Below are positions 17,088 through 25,485 of a stretch of DNA of 64,000 nucleotides, piece after piece (position 1 is the first letter of the stretch; the number at the start of each line of letters is the position of its first letter). The DNA is from Nocardioides mangrovi (lineage in GTDB: Bacteria; Actinomycetota; Actinomycetes; Propionibacteriales; Nocardioidaceae), in contig NZ_JAIQZJ010000002.1 of assembly GCF_020073815.1 (NCBI RefSeq), forward strand, positions 124,001 through 188,000, given 5' to 3'. The notes beneath the pieces are model-generated. The model was not told the origin of the DNA. It made no database searches and saw only the letters and a program-made list of their open reading frames with translations. A program made the translations under genes and the position numbers.

Positions 17088-19090
17088 TCCTGCGCCGACC
17101 CCGCCAGCCGGGTCAGCGCCTGGCGGACGACGGCCGGGTCGGTCGTCGTCCACATCGGCGGCAGGCTCGCCTTGAGGAAGCCGCCGTAGCGGGCGGTCGC
17201 GAGCCGCGGGTCGAGCACCGCCACGACGCCGCGGTCGCTGCTGGTGCGGATCAGCCGGCCGGCGCCCTGCGCCATCAGCAGCGCGGCGTGGGTCGCGGCG
17301 ACCTGCATGAAGCCGTTGCCGCCGGCCTGGTCGGCGGCCTTCTGCCGCGCGCTCAGCAGCGGGTCGTCGGGCCGGGGGAAGGGGATCCGGTCGATGAGCA
17401 CGAGCTGGCAGGTGTCGCCGGGGACGTCGAGGCCCTGCCAGAGGCTGAGGGTGCCGAAGAGGCAGGTGTGCGGGTCGCCGACGAACTGGGCGGCGAGCTC
17501 CGGGAGCTGGGCGTCGCCCTGGGCGAGCGTGGTGAGGTGCGGCAGCCGCTCGCGCACCACCTCGGCGGCGGCCTCGGCCGCGCGGCGCGAGGAGAAGAGC
17601 CCGAGGGTGCGGCCCTCGGCGGCGTCGACGAGGTCGACGATCTCGTCGAGCGTGGCCGCGCCCAGACCGTCGCGGCCCGGCTGCGGCAGGTGGCGCGCGA
17701 CGTAGAGGATCGCCTGCCGGCCGTAGTCGAAGGGGCTGCCGACGTCGAGCCCGCGCCAGGGCATGGTGTCGCCGACCGGGGCCGCGGTGGCGTCGGTCGC
17801 CCGCTCGGACGGCTTGAGGCCGACGCTCGTCGCGACCGAGGAGAAGTCGCCGCCGAGCATCAGCGTCGCTGAGGTGAAGACCACGGTCTTGTCGCTGAGC
17901 AGCTTGTCGCGCATCGGGCCCCACACCTGGAGCGGCGCGACGCAGAGCCGTGGGGGCATCCGCTCGGTGCCCTCGGTCAGCCACAGGACGTCGGAGTCGA
18001 GGTCGGCGGCCATCCGCTCGGCGGTCGCGAAGACCTCCTGGACGGCGCCCTTCGCCTGCTGGAGACCCGCATCGGCGTCGTCGCCCTTGTCGGCGCCGCC
18101 CTTGGGGTAGGCCGAGACGCACGCCCGCGCCGCGTCGCGCACCAGCACGAGCGCGTCGGCGAGGTCCTGCGGCACCGGGTCGAGCCGCCCGGTCCGGGCC
18201 TCCCCCATCGCCGCCCGCAGCGCGTCGGCGGCGTCGGCGAGGTCGTCGGCCTCGCTGCCGTCGACGTGCCGCTGGCTGCGCCGCGCGGACCGCTCGACCT
18301 CGGCGGCCCACAGCTCGTCGGTGGCCGCCTGGGTCACCCGCGTGGTCAGCTCGTGGGCCTCGTCGATCACCACCACGTCGTACTCGGGGATCATCGGCAC
18401 GCCCTCGATCGCGTCGATCGCGAGCAGCGAGTGGTTGGTGACGACCAGGTGGGAGCGCTGGGCCTTCTCCTTGGCGAGCTCGGCGAAGCACTCCTGCCCG
18501 AAAGGACACTTGGTCGCGCCGAGGCACTCGCGGTGGTTGACGCTGACCTGCCGCCACTCGCGGTCGGTGTGGCGCGGCGCGTGGTCGCGCTCGCCGCTGC
18601 CGCCGTGCTCGGACTGCTCCTCGGCCCAGGTGCGCAGCTCGAGCACCTTCTTGCCCAGCGATCCCTCGGGCAGCACCACGTCGAGGGCGCCCTGGTCGTC
18701 CGGGACACCCTCGCGGATGCGGTGCAGGCAGGCGTAGTTGGAGCGGCCCTTGAGGACGGCGTACGACGTGTCCACGGCCGTGCCCTCCGGCGCCGCCTCG
18801 ACCGCCTCCACGAGCCGCGGCAGGTCGCGCTCGACCAGCTGGTGCTGGAGCGCGAGCGTCGCGGTCGCGATGACGACCCGGTCGTCGTGGAGGAGGCTCG
18901 GGACCAGGTAGGCGAGGGACTTGCCGGTGCCGGTGCCGGCCTGCACCAGGAGGTGCTGCTCGTGCTCCATCGCGTCGGCGACGGCCTGGGCCATCGCGAC
19001 CTGGCCGGCGCGCTCCTGCCCGCCGAGCGCCGCGACCGCGGCGCCCAGGAGCTCGGTCACCGGGGAGGTGACGGTGGGGGCCTCGGACAC
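17084..19090 (-). CDS. ATP-dependent DNA helicase, DinG/XPD family
   Basis: 668 residues. Walker A is QAGTGTGKSLAYL (about residue 50), Walker B VIDEAHEL, and the C-terminal RecA fold ends with QGAGRLIRTSSDRGVVAVLDPR. Cysteines in SNYACLHR, ECLGATKCPFGQECFAE match the 4Fe-4S cluster of XPD-like helicases that unwind 5' to 3'. Likely role: repair or removal of R-loops and other structures. The GTG start lies 6 bases after TAGGGT and lacks a ribosome site, so the transcript is probably leaderless. It sits between lexA and hflX, a common actinobacterial location. Confidence 0.93.
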   Translation of the reverse strand: MSEAPTVTSPVTELLGAAVAALGGQERAGQVAMAQAVADAMEHEQHLLVQAGTGTGKSLAYLVPSLLHDDRVVIATATLALQHQLVERDLPRLVEAVEAAPEGTAVDTSYAVLKGRSNYACLHRIREGVPDDQGALDVVLPEGSLGKKVLELRTWAEEQSEHGGSGERDHAPRHTDREWRQVSVNHRECLGATKCPFGQECFAELAKEKAQRSHLVVTNHSLLAIDAIEGVPMIPEYDVVVIDEAHELTTRVTQAATDELWAAEVERSARRSQRHVDGSEADDLADAADALRAAMGEARTGRLDPVPQDLADALVLVRDAARACVSAYPKGGADKGDDADAGLQQAKGAVQEVFATAERMAADLDSDVLWLTEGTERMPPRLCVAPLQVWGPMRDKLLSDKTVVFTSATLMLGGDFSSVATSVGLKPSERATDATAAPVGDTMPWRGLDVGSPFDYGRQAILYVARHLPQPGRDGLGAATLDEIVDLVDAAEGRTLGLFSSRRAAEAAAEVVRERLPHLTTLAQGDAQLPELAAQFVGDPHTCLFGTLSLWQGLDVPGDTCQLVLIDRIPFPRPDDPLLSARQKAADQAGGNGFMQVAATHAALLMAQGAGRLIRTSSDRGVVAVLDPRLATARYGGFLKASLPPMWTTTDPAVVRQALTRLAGSAQD

Positions 19091-19190
19091 CCGAGAACCC
19101 TAGCCGCGGCGTCCGACTGGCGCGCTTCGCCGTCCCCAGGCCACGTGAGCGGTTAATCTCACTCAGCAACGGGAGTGCGACGGAGGTGGG

Positions 19191-20087
19191 ATGAGCGAGG
19201 TCCTGGAGATCCCCGCGCCCGGTCACCGCACCCTCGAGGTCCTCGTCAGTGGCGACCCGATCGGCCTCCCGCTGCTCTACCACGCCGGGTCGCCGAGCGC
19301 CGTGGTCGACTTCCCGCCGTTGCAGGACGCCGCCGAGCGCGCCGGGATGCGGCTGATCACCCACTCACGCGCGGGCTACGGCGGCTCGTCCCCGAAGCCG
19401 ATGCCGACCACCGGGCCGCTCATCGTCGACGACCTCGGTGACCTGACCGCGATCCTCGACCACTTCGACATCGGTGCCTTCGTCACGCTCGGCTGGGCCG
19501 GCGGCGGACCGCGGGCGCTCCTCTGCGCGGCCACGATGGCCGACCGCTGCCTCTCCGCCTCGACCGTCGCCTCCGTCGCGCCGGTCGACGGCGCGGGCCT
19601 GGACTGGGTGGCCGGCATGGTGCCGGCCAACGTCGCCGAGCTGGCCGCGGCCGCCCAGGGCGCTCGCGCGTACGCGGCCTACCTGGCTCGCGAGTTCGCG
19701 CCCTTCCTCGACGCGACCGCGGAGATGGTCGCCGAGTCGATGTACGGCGCGGTCACGGCCGTGGACCGGCCGATGGTCACGCCGGAGTACGCCGCCTTCC
19801 TCGCCGCGACGTTCCGCAGGTCGGCGATCCAGGGCGTGACCGGGGCGCGCGACGACGGCCTCGCGATCATGAGCCGCTGGGGCTTCGACCTCGACGAGAT
19901 CGCGGTGCCCGTGTCCATCTGGCACGGCGTCGCCGACGCGATGGTGCCCTTCGCCCACGGGGCCTGGCTGGCCGACCACGTGCCGGGCGCACGGCACCAC
20001 CTGCTGCCCGACGACGGGCACCTGACGATGCTGGGCCGGCTCGACGAGATCCTGGCCGACCTGCGCGACCTCGCCGGCCTGCGCTAG
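19191..20087 (+). CDS. Alpha/beta hydrolase paralogue with nucleophile serine replaced by alanine
   Basis: 298 residues of the alpha/beta hydrolase fold: LLYHAGSPSA (oxyanion loop), RAGYGGSSPKP, a nucleophile elbow reading LGWAGGGPRAL, then the acid in DAMVPFAHGAW and the histidine in DDGHLTMLGRLDE. The elbow normally reads G-x-S-x-G; here residue 103 is Ala (codon GCC). The close paralogue 0.8 kb downstream keeps serine (GWSGG). The protein should therefore not act as a serine hydrolase. It may bind ligand, scaffold, or use another mechanism. Start ATG follows GGAGGTGGG. Confidence 0.88.
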   Translation: MSEVLEIPAPGHRTLEVLVSGDPIGLPLLYHAGSPSAVVDFPPLQDAAERAGMRLITHSRAGYGGSSPKPMPTTGPLIVDDLGDLTAILDHFDIGAFVTLGWAGGGPRALLCAATMADRCLSASTVASVAPVDGAGLDWVAGMVPANVAELAAAAQGARAYAAYLAREFAPFLDATAEMVAESMYGAVTAVDRPMVTPEYAAFLAATFRRSAIQGVTGARDDGLAIMSRWGFDLDEIAVPVSIWHGVADAMVPFAHGAWLADHVPGARHHLLPDDGHLTMLGRLDEILADLRDLAGLR

Positions 20088-20093
20088 CCGGCG

Positions 20094-20804
20094 CTAGAGC
20101 GCAGCCAGCTCGTCGCGGACGTAGTCGCCGAACTCCTCGTGCCCGGCGGCGGTGAGGTGCAGCCGGTCGCCGAGGTAGGGCAGGTCGAGGCCGGACGTGC
20201 GCACGTAGGTCACGTCGTACTGCTCGCAGAGCCGGGCGAGGAGGTCGTCGACGGCCGGCACCCGCGCGGCCCGCGACGGCGCCATGGCCGGCCCCACGAT
20301 CACCACGTGCTGGCCGTGCAGGACCGACATCAGCCGCACGAAGCCGGCGCGGACGTCGGCCGCGGTCTGGTCGAAGTCGTTGAGGCCGCCCTCGACGACC
20401 ACCAGGTCGGCCCCGCCGCCGATGGCGGACGCGGCCCGGTCGGCGAAGGAGACCCGGCCGCAGGGACTGGCGTGCTCACTGAAGCCCGAGCCCGAGAAGC
20501 CGGCCACGTGCACCGAGCCCGCGAGCCGCGAGGGCCACGACCCGACCGAGCGGTCGAGGCCGAGCCCGGCCGACCAGGAGTCGCCGATCACGACGACCCG
20601 CTCGCCGGTGCCGGTGTCCTCGGTGGCGCGGATCCGGGAGTCGCTCGCGAACTGCTGGCAGCGGTCGTCGTCGGCTCTCGCCCGGTCGGCGACGTGCACG
20701 ATCACCAGCGACGCCAGCACGAAGGCCAGGACGCCTCCGAGCACGGCAGTACGCCGACGTACCGACCTGAGCGAACCCGCGTCCGCAGCCCCCCGAAGAA
20801 CCAC
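20094..20804 (-). CDS. SGNH/GDSL hydrolase, membrane-anchored or secreted
   Basis: About 236 residues. A single hydrophobic helix (TAVLGGVLAFVLASLVIVHV) near the N-terminus precedes the SGNH blocks: VVVIGDSWSAGLG (nucleophile Ser), FSGSGFSEH (Gly), VVVEGGLNDF (Asn) and DRLHLTAAGHEEFG (catalytic Asp-His). Such enzymes hydrolyse esters or acetyl groups outside the cell. The start is uncertain: I took the GTG at VLRGAADAG; a GTG 20 codons further in is possible. It lies on the opposite strand between the two paralogous alpha/beta hydrolases. Confidence 0.82.
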   Translation of the reverse strand: MVLRGAADAGSLRSVRRRTAVLGGVLAFVLASLVIVHVADRARADDDRCQQFASDSRIRATEDTGTGERVVVIGDSWSAGLGLDRSVGSWPSRLAGSVHVAGFSGSGFSEHASPCGRVSFADRAASAIGGGADLVVVEGGLNDFDQTAADVRAGFVRLMSVLHGQHVVIVGPAMAPSRAARVPAVDDLLARLCEQYDVTYVRTSGLDLPYLGDRLHLTAAGHEEFGDYVRDELAAL

Positions 20805-20899
20805 GAGAGCAATGATGGGGTCGCGGCCCCGGATCTGCTGGCGATGTTGCCGACCCGTGACCTGGTCGCAAGAAATACCCCGAGAAAGAGGGTGGTCCC

Positions 20900-21784
20900 A
20901 TGAGCGAGCGACGGCAGGTCCCCGGTCCCGACGGACGCACCATCGAGGTCCTGGAGATGGGTGATCCGGACGGCCTCGCCGTCCTCTACCACGGCGGCTC
21001 ACCGTCCGCGGTCGCCGAGCACGCGCCCTTCGACGAGCTCGCCCGCAGGCGCGGGCTGCGGATCGTCACCTACTCTCGTCCCGGGTACGGCGCCTCGACG
21101 CCGCGGCCGGCGGCGGGTGCGTACGCCGACGACGTCGAGGAGTCGGCGCTCGTGCTCGACCACCTCGGGATCGGCGAGTTCCTCACCTACGGCTGGTCCG
21201 GCGGCGGCCCACGCGCGCTCGCCTGCGCGGCGCTGCTGCCCGACCGGTGCCTCGCCGCCGCGACGGTCGCCGGCGTGGGGCCCCTGCACGGCGCCGGCCT
21301 GGACTGGTTCGACGGGATGGCGGAGGAGAACCACGCGGAGTACCACGCCGCCGAGCAGGGCCGGGAGGTCTACGAGGCCTACCTGCTCGAGCACTTCATG
21401 CCGGTGCTGCAGGCGACGCCCGAGGAGCTGTCCGAGGCGCTGGGCGGGCTGGTGACGCCGGTCGACCAGGCGACGATGGTCGGCGACTTCGCGGACTGGA
21501 TCAGCCGCACCTTCCGCCACGCCGGCGCCCAGGGCGTGGTCGGGGTCCGTGACGACGGCATCGCCGCCGTCACGCCGTGGGGCTTCGACCTCGCCGACAT
21601 CCGGGTGCCGGTCGCGGTCTGGCAGGGCCGGCAGGACGCGATGGTGCCCTTCGCCCACGGCGCGTGGCTGGCGGCGACCGTGCCCGGCGCCCGGGCGCAC
21701 CTCCTCGAGGAGGAGGGGCACCTGTCGATCCTCGACCGGCTCGACGAGATCCTCGCCGAGCTCAGGCAGCTGGCCGGACGATAG
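20900..21784 (+). CDS. Alpha/beta hydrolase, intact paralogue
   Basis: 294 residues, collinear with the hydrolase gene ending 0.8 kb upstream: shared VLYHGGSPSAV, SRPGYGASTP, the intact elbow YGWSGGGPRAL (Ser100), DAMVPFAHGAWLA and EEGHLSILDRLDEIL with the catalytic histidine. Substrate unknown; the family includes haloalkane dehalogenase-like and proline iminopeptidase-like enzymes. The pair probably arose by local duplication, with the SGNH gene between them. The last 23 bases lie antisense over the MFS gene end. Confidence 0.9.
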   Translation: MSERRQVPGPDGRTIEVLEMGDPDGLAVLYHGGSPSAVAEHAPFDELARRRGLRIVTYSRPGYGASTPRPAAGAYADDVEESALVLDHLGIGEFLTYGWSGGGPRALACAALLPDRCLAAATVAGVGPLHGAGLDWFDGMAEENHAEYHAAEQGREVYEAYLLEHFMPVLQATPEELSEALGGLVTPVDQATMVGDFADWISRTFRHAGAQGVVGVRDDGIAAVTPWGFDLADIRVPVAVWQGRQDAMVPFAHGAWLAATVPGARAHLLEEEGHLSILDRLDEILAELRQLAGR

Positions 21785-22976
21785 CCGGCGTGCGTCGCAG
21801 CACCCCGGCCAGCGTCGCGGTCACGCCCAGCAGGAGCAGGCCGAGGACGACCACGCCGGCCCAGCCGGCGCCGGCCCACGCGGGTCCGGCGACGCTGCCG
21901 AAGAGCGACGAGCCGAGGTAGTAGGAGAAGAGGTAGAGCGAGGCGGCCTGGGCCGCGGACACACCGCCGGCGTACGCACGGGCGGGGACCCAGCCGCTGG
22001 CGATGCCGTGCACCACGAAGAAGCCCGCGACCAGCAGCCCGAGGCCGGCGACCACCAGCGGAAGCGAGTCGACCAGGGTGAGCAGCAGGCCGGCCAGGGC
22101 CAGCACGCAGCCCGCGGGGAGCACGGCCCGGCGGCCGAGCCGGTCGGCCATCCGGCCGGAGACGGCCGAGCTGACCGTGCCGAGCGGGTAGACGAGGAAG
22201 ACCAGGCTCGCCGCGCCGAGGCCGAGGTGGAAGGGCGCCGCCTCGAGCCGGAAGCCGAGGGTGTTGAAGACCGCGACCAGCATCCCCATCGAGCAGCCGC
22301 CGATGCCGTAGAGCGCGAGCAGGGCCGGGTCGGACAGCGCGCGAACGGTGCGCTGCAGGACCAGGCGGAGCCCGGGTGCCGAGGGCTCGAAGTGGGCGGA
22401 GGGTGGCAGCAGCGCGCGCACCGTGACCGCGCACCCGACGGCGAGCAGCCCGGACGCCGCGAGGGCCCAGCGCCAGCCGGCCACCTCGCCGACCGCACCG
22501 GTCAGCAGCCGGCCGGTCATGCCGCCCAGCGCCGTACCGCCGATGTAGAGACCCGCGGCGCGGGCGTGGGTGGAGACGTGCAGCTCCTCGCGGAGGTACG
22601 CCGTCGCCACGGCCGGGAGCCCCGCGAGGGCGACGCCCTCGGCGAACCGCAGCACCAGCACGCTCGACCACGTGGGCGCGACCGCACAGCCGAGCGCGAC
22701 GACCGCCGACGCGGCGAGCGAGCCGTGGATGAGTCGGGTGCGGCCGAGCAGCTCGGAGGCCGGGCCGGCGACGAGCAGTGCGAGACCGAGGCCGAGGGTG
22801 GTCAGGGACAGGGTGAGGGTGCTCGCGCCGGTCGAGACGCCGAAGTCGGCCGCGAGCTCCGGCAGCAGCGCCTGGGTGCTGTAGAGCAGCGCGAACGTCG
22901 CCATGCCCGCGACGAAGAGCGCCGCCACCACGCGGCGGTAGCCGGTGCTCCCCGGCAGGTGTCCCTCGATCTCCAC
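21762..22976 (-). CDS. MFS transporter (YnfM-like drug/metabolite exporter)
   Basis: 404 residues with 12 predicted membrane helices. LALLVAGPASELLGRTRLIHG contains the MFS motif A region after helix 2, and a basic central loop falls near residue 200. It resembles the YnfM/arabinose-efflux branch of the major facilitator superfamily. A LysR gene is divergent with only 71 bp between, the arrangement seen for E. coli ynfL-ynfM, so the LysR protein probably controls it. Substrate unknown. The GTG start (VEIEGHLPG) is short of a ribosome site; the first helix begins about residue 17. Confidence 0.88.
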   Translation of the reverse strand: MEIEGHLPGSTGYRRVVAALFVAGMATFALLYSTQALLPELAADFGVSTGASTLTLSLTTLGLGLALLVAGPASELLGRTRLIHGSLAASAVVALGCAVAPTWSSVLVLRFAEGVALAGLPAVATAYLREELHVSTHARAAGLYIGGTALGGMTGRLLTGAVGEVAGWRWALAASGLLAVGCAVTVRALLPPSAHFEPSAPGLRLVLQRTVRALSDPALLALYGIGGCSMGMLVAVFNTLGFRLEAAPFHLGLGAASLVFLVYPLGTVSSAVSGRMADRLGRRAVLPAGCVLALAGLLLTLVDSLPLVVAGLGLLVAGFFVVHGIASGWVPARAYAGGVSAAQAASLYLFSYYLGSSLFGSVAGPAWAGAGWAGVVVLGLLLLGVTATLAGVLRRTPAIVRPAA

Positions 22977-23047
22977 CTGGTCGACTGTGCCGCGCCGGAC
23001 GTCATACTTCCAATGTCTCGATTGCTCGGTCTCGATACGATCCGTGC

Positions 23048-23905
23048 ATGATGGTTCGCGACCTGGAGTGGCTCGTCACCGTCGCCGAGCTCGAGCACGT
23101 GACCGATGCCGCCGCCGTGCTCGGCGTCCCCCAGCCGACGCTGTCGCGCGCGATCGCCCGCGTCGAGGCCGAGCTCGGGACGCGGGTGTTCGAGCGAGTG
23201 CCCACCGGCGTACGGCTGACCCCGACCGGCGAGCTCGCCATCGCAGCGGCCCGCGACATCGCCGACCGCCACGACCAGCTGGTCGACGACGTCGCCACCC
23301 TGCTGGATCCGGACGCGGGCGTCGTCCGGCTCGCGTTCCTCGACTCGATGGCCGGGCTGCTGGTGCCACGGCTGCTCCGCGACTTCCACCAGGTCGCGCC
23401 GCGGGTGCGGCTCGTGCTGCGACAGGAGCCGTCGCGGGAGATCGTCGACGACCTCACCACCGGCGCCGCCGACCTCGCGATCACCACCCGTCAGGACGGG
23501 CTCGGCTGGGCTCCGCTGCTCGACGAGCGGGAGGTGCTCGTCGTCCCCGCCGGCCACCGGCTCAGCGGCCGCAAGCGGGTCGCGCTGCGCGAGCTCGCCG
23601 AGGAGGAGATGGTGATGATCCCGCCGGGCTTCGGGTTCCGGCAGCTCACCGACGACCTGCTCCGCACCGCCGGCATCACCCCGCCGATCTCCTTCGAGAG
23701 CCAGGACCTCGCGACCATCGAGGGTCTCGTCGCCGCCGGCCTCGGCGTCGCGATCGTGCCCGAGCACCTCGCCGGCGCCTCCGGCACGGTCGGCATCACG
23801 CTCGAGGGCGCGAGCGTGCGCCGCTCGATCGGCCTGGTCTGGCGCACCGACCGTGACCTGTCCCCCGCCGCCGCCCGCTTCCGCGACTTCGCCAGCCGGC
23901 CCTAG
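23048..23905 (+). CDS. LysR family transcriptional regulator
   Basis: 285 residues. The N-terminal winged helix (MMVRDLEWLVTVAELEHVTDAAAVLGVPQPTLSRAIARVE) is typical, followed by a periplasmic-binding-protein-like effector domain (about 90-285) with VRLAFLDSM, LTTGAADLAITT and ESQDLATIEGLVAAGLGVAIVPEHLA. It should control itself and the divergent MFS exporter from the 71-bp gap, which contains the direct repeat TCTCGAT twice with a 15-bp period. TACGAT lies exactly 6 bases before the first ATG, suggesting a leaderless message. Confidence 0.92.
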   Translation: MMVRDLEWLVTVAELEHVTDAAAVLGVPQPTLSRAIARVEAELGTRVFERVPTGVRLTPTGELAIAAARDIADRHDQLVDDVATLLDPDAGVVRLAFLDSMAGLLVPRLLRDFHQVAPRVRLVLRQEPSREIVDDLTTGAADLAITTRQDGLGWAPLLDEREVLVVPAGHRLSGRKRVALRELAEEEMVMIPPGFGFRQLTDDLLRTAGITPPISFESQDLATIEGLVAAGLGVAIVPEHLAGASGTVGITLEGASVRRSIGLVWRTDRDLSPAAARFRDFASRP

Positions 23906-23942
23906 GCGCCGGGCGGCGCGGGAGTTTCAGCGGCCGGCCGAC

Positions 23943-25430
23943 TCAGAGCGCGTACGCCGCCAGCTCGCCGGCGAGGTCCTCGTTGGCGCGGCCGACGACG
24001 ATGGTGCCCTCGCCGGTGTGCTCCATCGAGGCGATCTCGCCGTGCTGGTGCAGGCGGTTGATCAGGTCGCCGCGCTCGTAGGGCAGCAGCGCCTTGAACT
24101 CCACGCCCGGCCGGGGCAGCTCGCTCTCGACGAGGCGCAGCGCCTCGGCGATGCCCTCGCCGGTCTTGGCGGACACGACGACCGAGTGCGGCTCGGCGCG
24201 CTGGAGGCGGCCGAGGACCAGCGGGTCGGCGGCGTCGGCCTTGTTGATCACGATGATCTCGCGGACGTCGGTCGCGCCGATCTCGGCGAACACCTCACGC
24301 ACCGCGGAGATCTGGCCCTCCGGGTCGGGGTGCGACCCGTCGACGACGTGCAGGACGAGGTCGGAGTCGGCGACCTCCTCCAGCGTCGAGCGGAACGCCT
24401 CGACCAGCTGGTGGGGCAGGTGCCGGACGAAGCCGACGGTGTCGCTCATCGTGTAGACGCGGCCGTCGGCGGTCGTCGTACGCCGGGTGGTCGGGTCGAG
24501 CGTCGCGAAGAGCGCGTCCTCGACGAGCACGCCGGCGTCGGTGAGCCGGTTGAGCAGCGAGGACTTGCCGGCGTTGGTGTAGCCCGCGATCGAGACGCTG
24601 GGGATGTGGTTGCGACGGCGCTCCTGGCGCTTGGTGTCGCGGGTCCCCTTCATCTCGCGCAGCTCGCGGCGGAGCTTGGCGATCTTGGTGTTGATCCGGC
24701 GACGGTCGGTCTCGATCTTGGTCTCACCGGGACCGCGACCTCCGATGCCGGCACCGGCGGCGACGCGGCCACCGGCCTGGCGGGAGAGGTTGCCGCCCCA
24801 GCCGCGGAGGCGCTGCTTCATGTACTGCAGCTGGGCGAGCTCGACCTGCGCCTGGCCCTCCTTCGACTTCGCGTGCTGGGCGAAGATGTCGAGGATCAGC
24901 GCGGTCCGGTCGACGACCTTGACCTTGAGCCGGTCCTCCAGGTTGCGCAGCTGGCTGGGCGCCAGCTCGCCGTCGCAGATGACGGTGTCGGCGCCGGTGG
25001 CGCGGACGATCTCGCCCAGGCCCTCGGTCTTGCCGCGGCCGATGTACGTCGCCGGGTCGGGCGACTGCCGGCGCTGGTAGATCGCGTCGAGGACCTCCGA
25101 TCCGGCGGTCTCGGCGAGCAGCGCGAGCTCGGCCATGGAGTTCTCGGCGTCGTCCACCGTGCCCTCGGTCCAGACACCGACGAGCACCACGCGCTCCAGG
25201 CGGAGCTGGCGGTACTCGACCTCGGTGATGTCCTCGAGCTCGGTGCGCAGGCTGGCGACGCGGCGGAGCTGGTGTCGCTCGGCCAGGTCCATCTCACCGG
25301 TGGTGAGGTCCTCGGGGTCCGGCTCGTCGGCGGAGACCACGGCGTAGCCGGACTCGAGCTCCTCGTCCTCGTCCCAGGCGTCGGTCTCCTCGAGCGCGGA
25401 GTCGAGGTTGAAGTCAGATGCGTTACTCAT
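23943..25430 (-). CDS. hflX: Ribosome-associated GTPase HflX
   Basis: 495 residues. An acidic N-terminal extension (about 1-60) precedes the HflX domain with ELALLAETAGSEVLD and RRQSPDPATYIGRGK. A coiled-coil linker follows (GPGETKIETDRRRI to KIAKLRRELREMK), then the G domain: SIAGYTNAGKSSLLN (G1), DPTTRRT (G2), SDTVGFVRHLPHQLVEAF (G3) and INKADAADP (G4). HflX rescues and splits stalled ribosomes, notably after stress or antibiotics. TACTCT lies 9 bases before the ATG. It is part of the conserved miaB-miaA-dapF-hflX-lexA-nrdR chromosomal series, here on its own transcript. Confidence 0.97.
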   Translation of the reverse strand: MSNASDFNLDSALEETDAWDEDEELESGYAVVSADEPDPEDLTTGEMDLAERHQLRRVASLRTELEDITEVEYRQLRLERVVLVGVWTEGTVDDAENSMAELALLAETAGSEVLDAIYQRRQSPDPATYIGRGKTEGLGEIVRATGADTVICDGELAPSQLRNLEDRLKVKVVDRTALILDIFAQHAKSKEGQAQVELAQLQYMKQRLRGWGGNLSRQAGGRVAAGAGIGGRGPGETKIETDRRRINTKIAKLRRELREMKGTRDTKRQERRRNHIPSVSIAGYTNAGKSSLLNRLTDAGVLVEDALFATLDPTTRRTTTADGRVYTMSDTVGFVRHLPHQLVEAFRSTLEEVADSDLVLHVVDGSHPDPEGQISAVREVFAEIGATDVREIIVINKADAADPLVLGRLQRAEPHSVVVSAKTGEGIAEALRLVESELPRPGVEFKALLPYERGDLINRLHQHGEIASMEHTGEGTIVVGRANEDLAGELAAYAL

Positions 25431-25485
25431 ACGCGTTCAAGAGTAGGTCGGCACCGGTCGGGCGGCGAACTCTTTACCCAGGTGC

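Noticed and set aside
15456..19364. Open frame of about 1,300 codons on the minus strand across the metalloprotease and helicase genes
   Set aside because: Runs in another frame of the helicase and antisense to the metalloprotease; composition is Arg/Pro/Ala-rich and no domain is recognisable.
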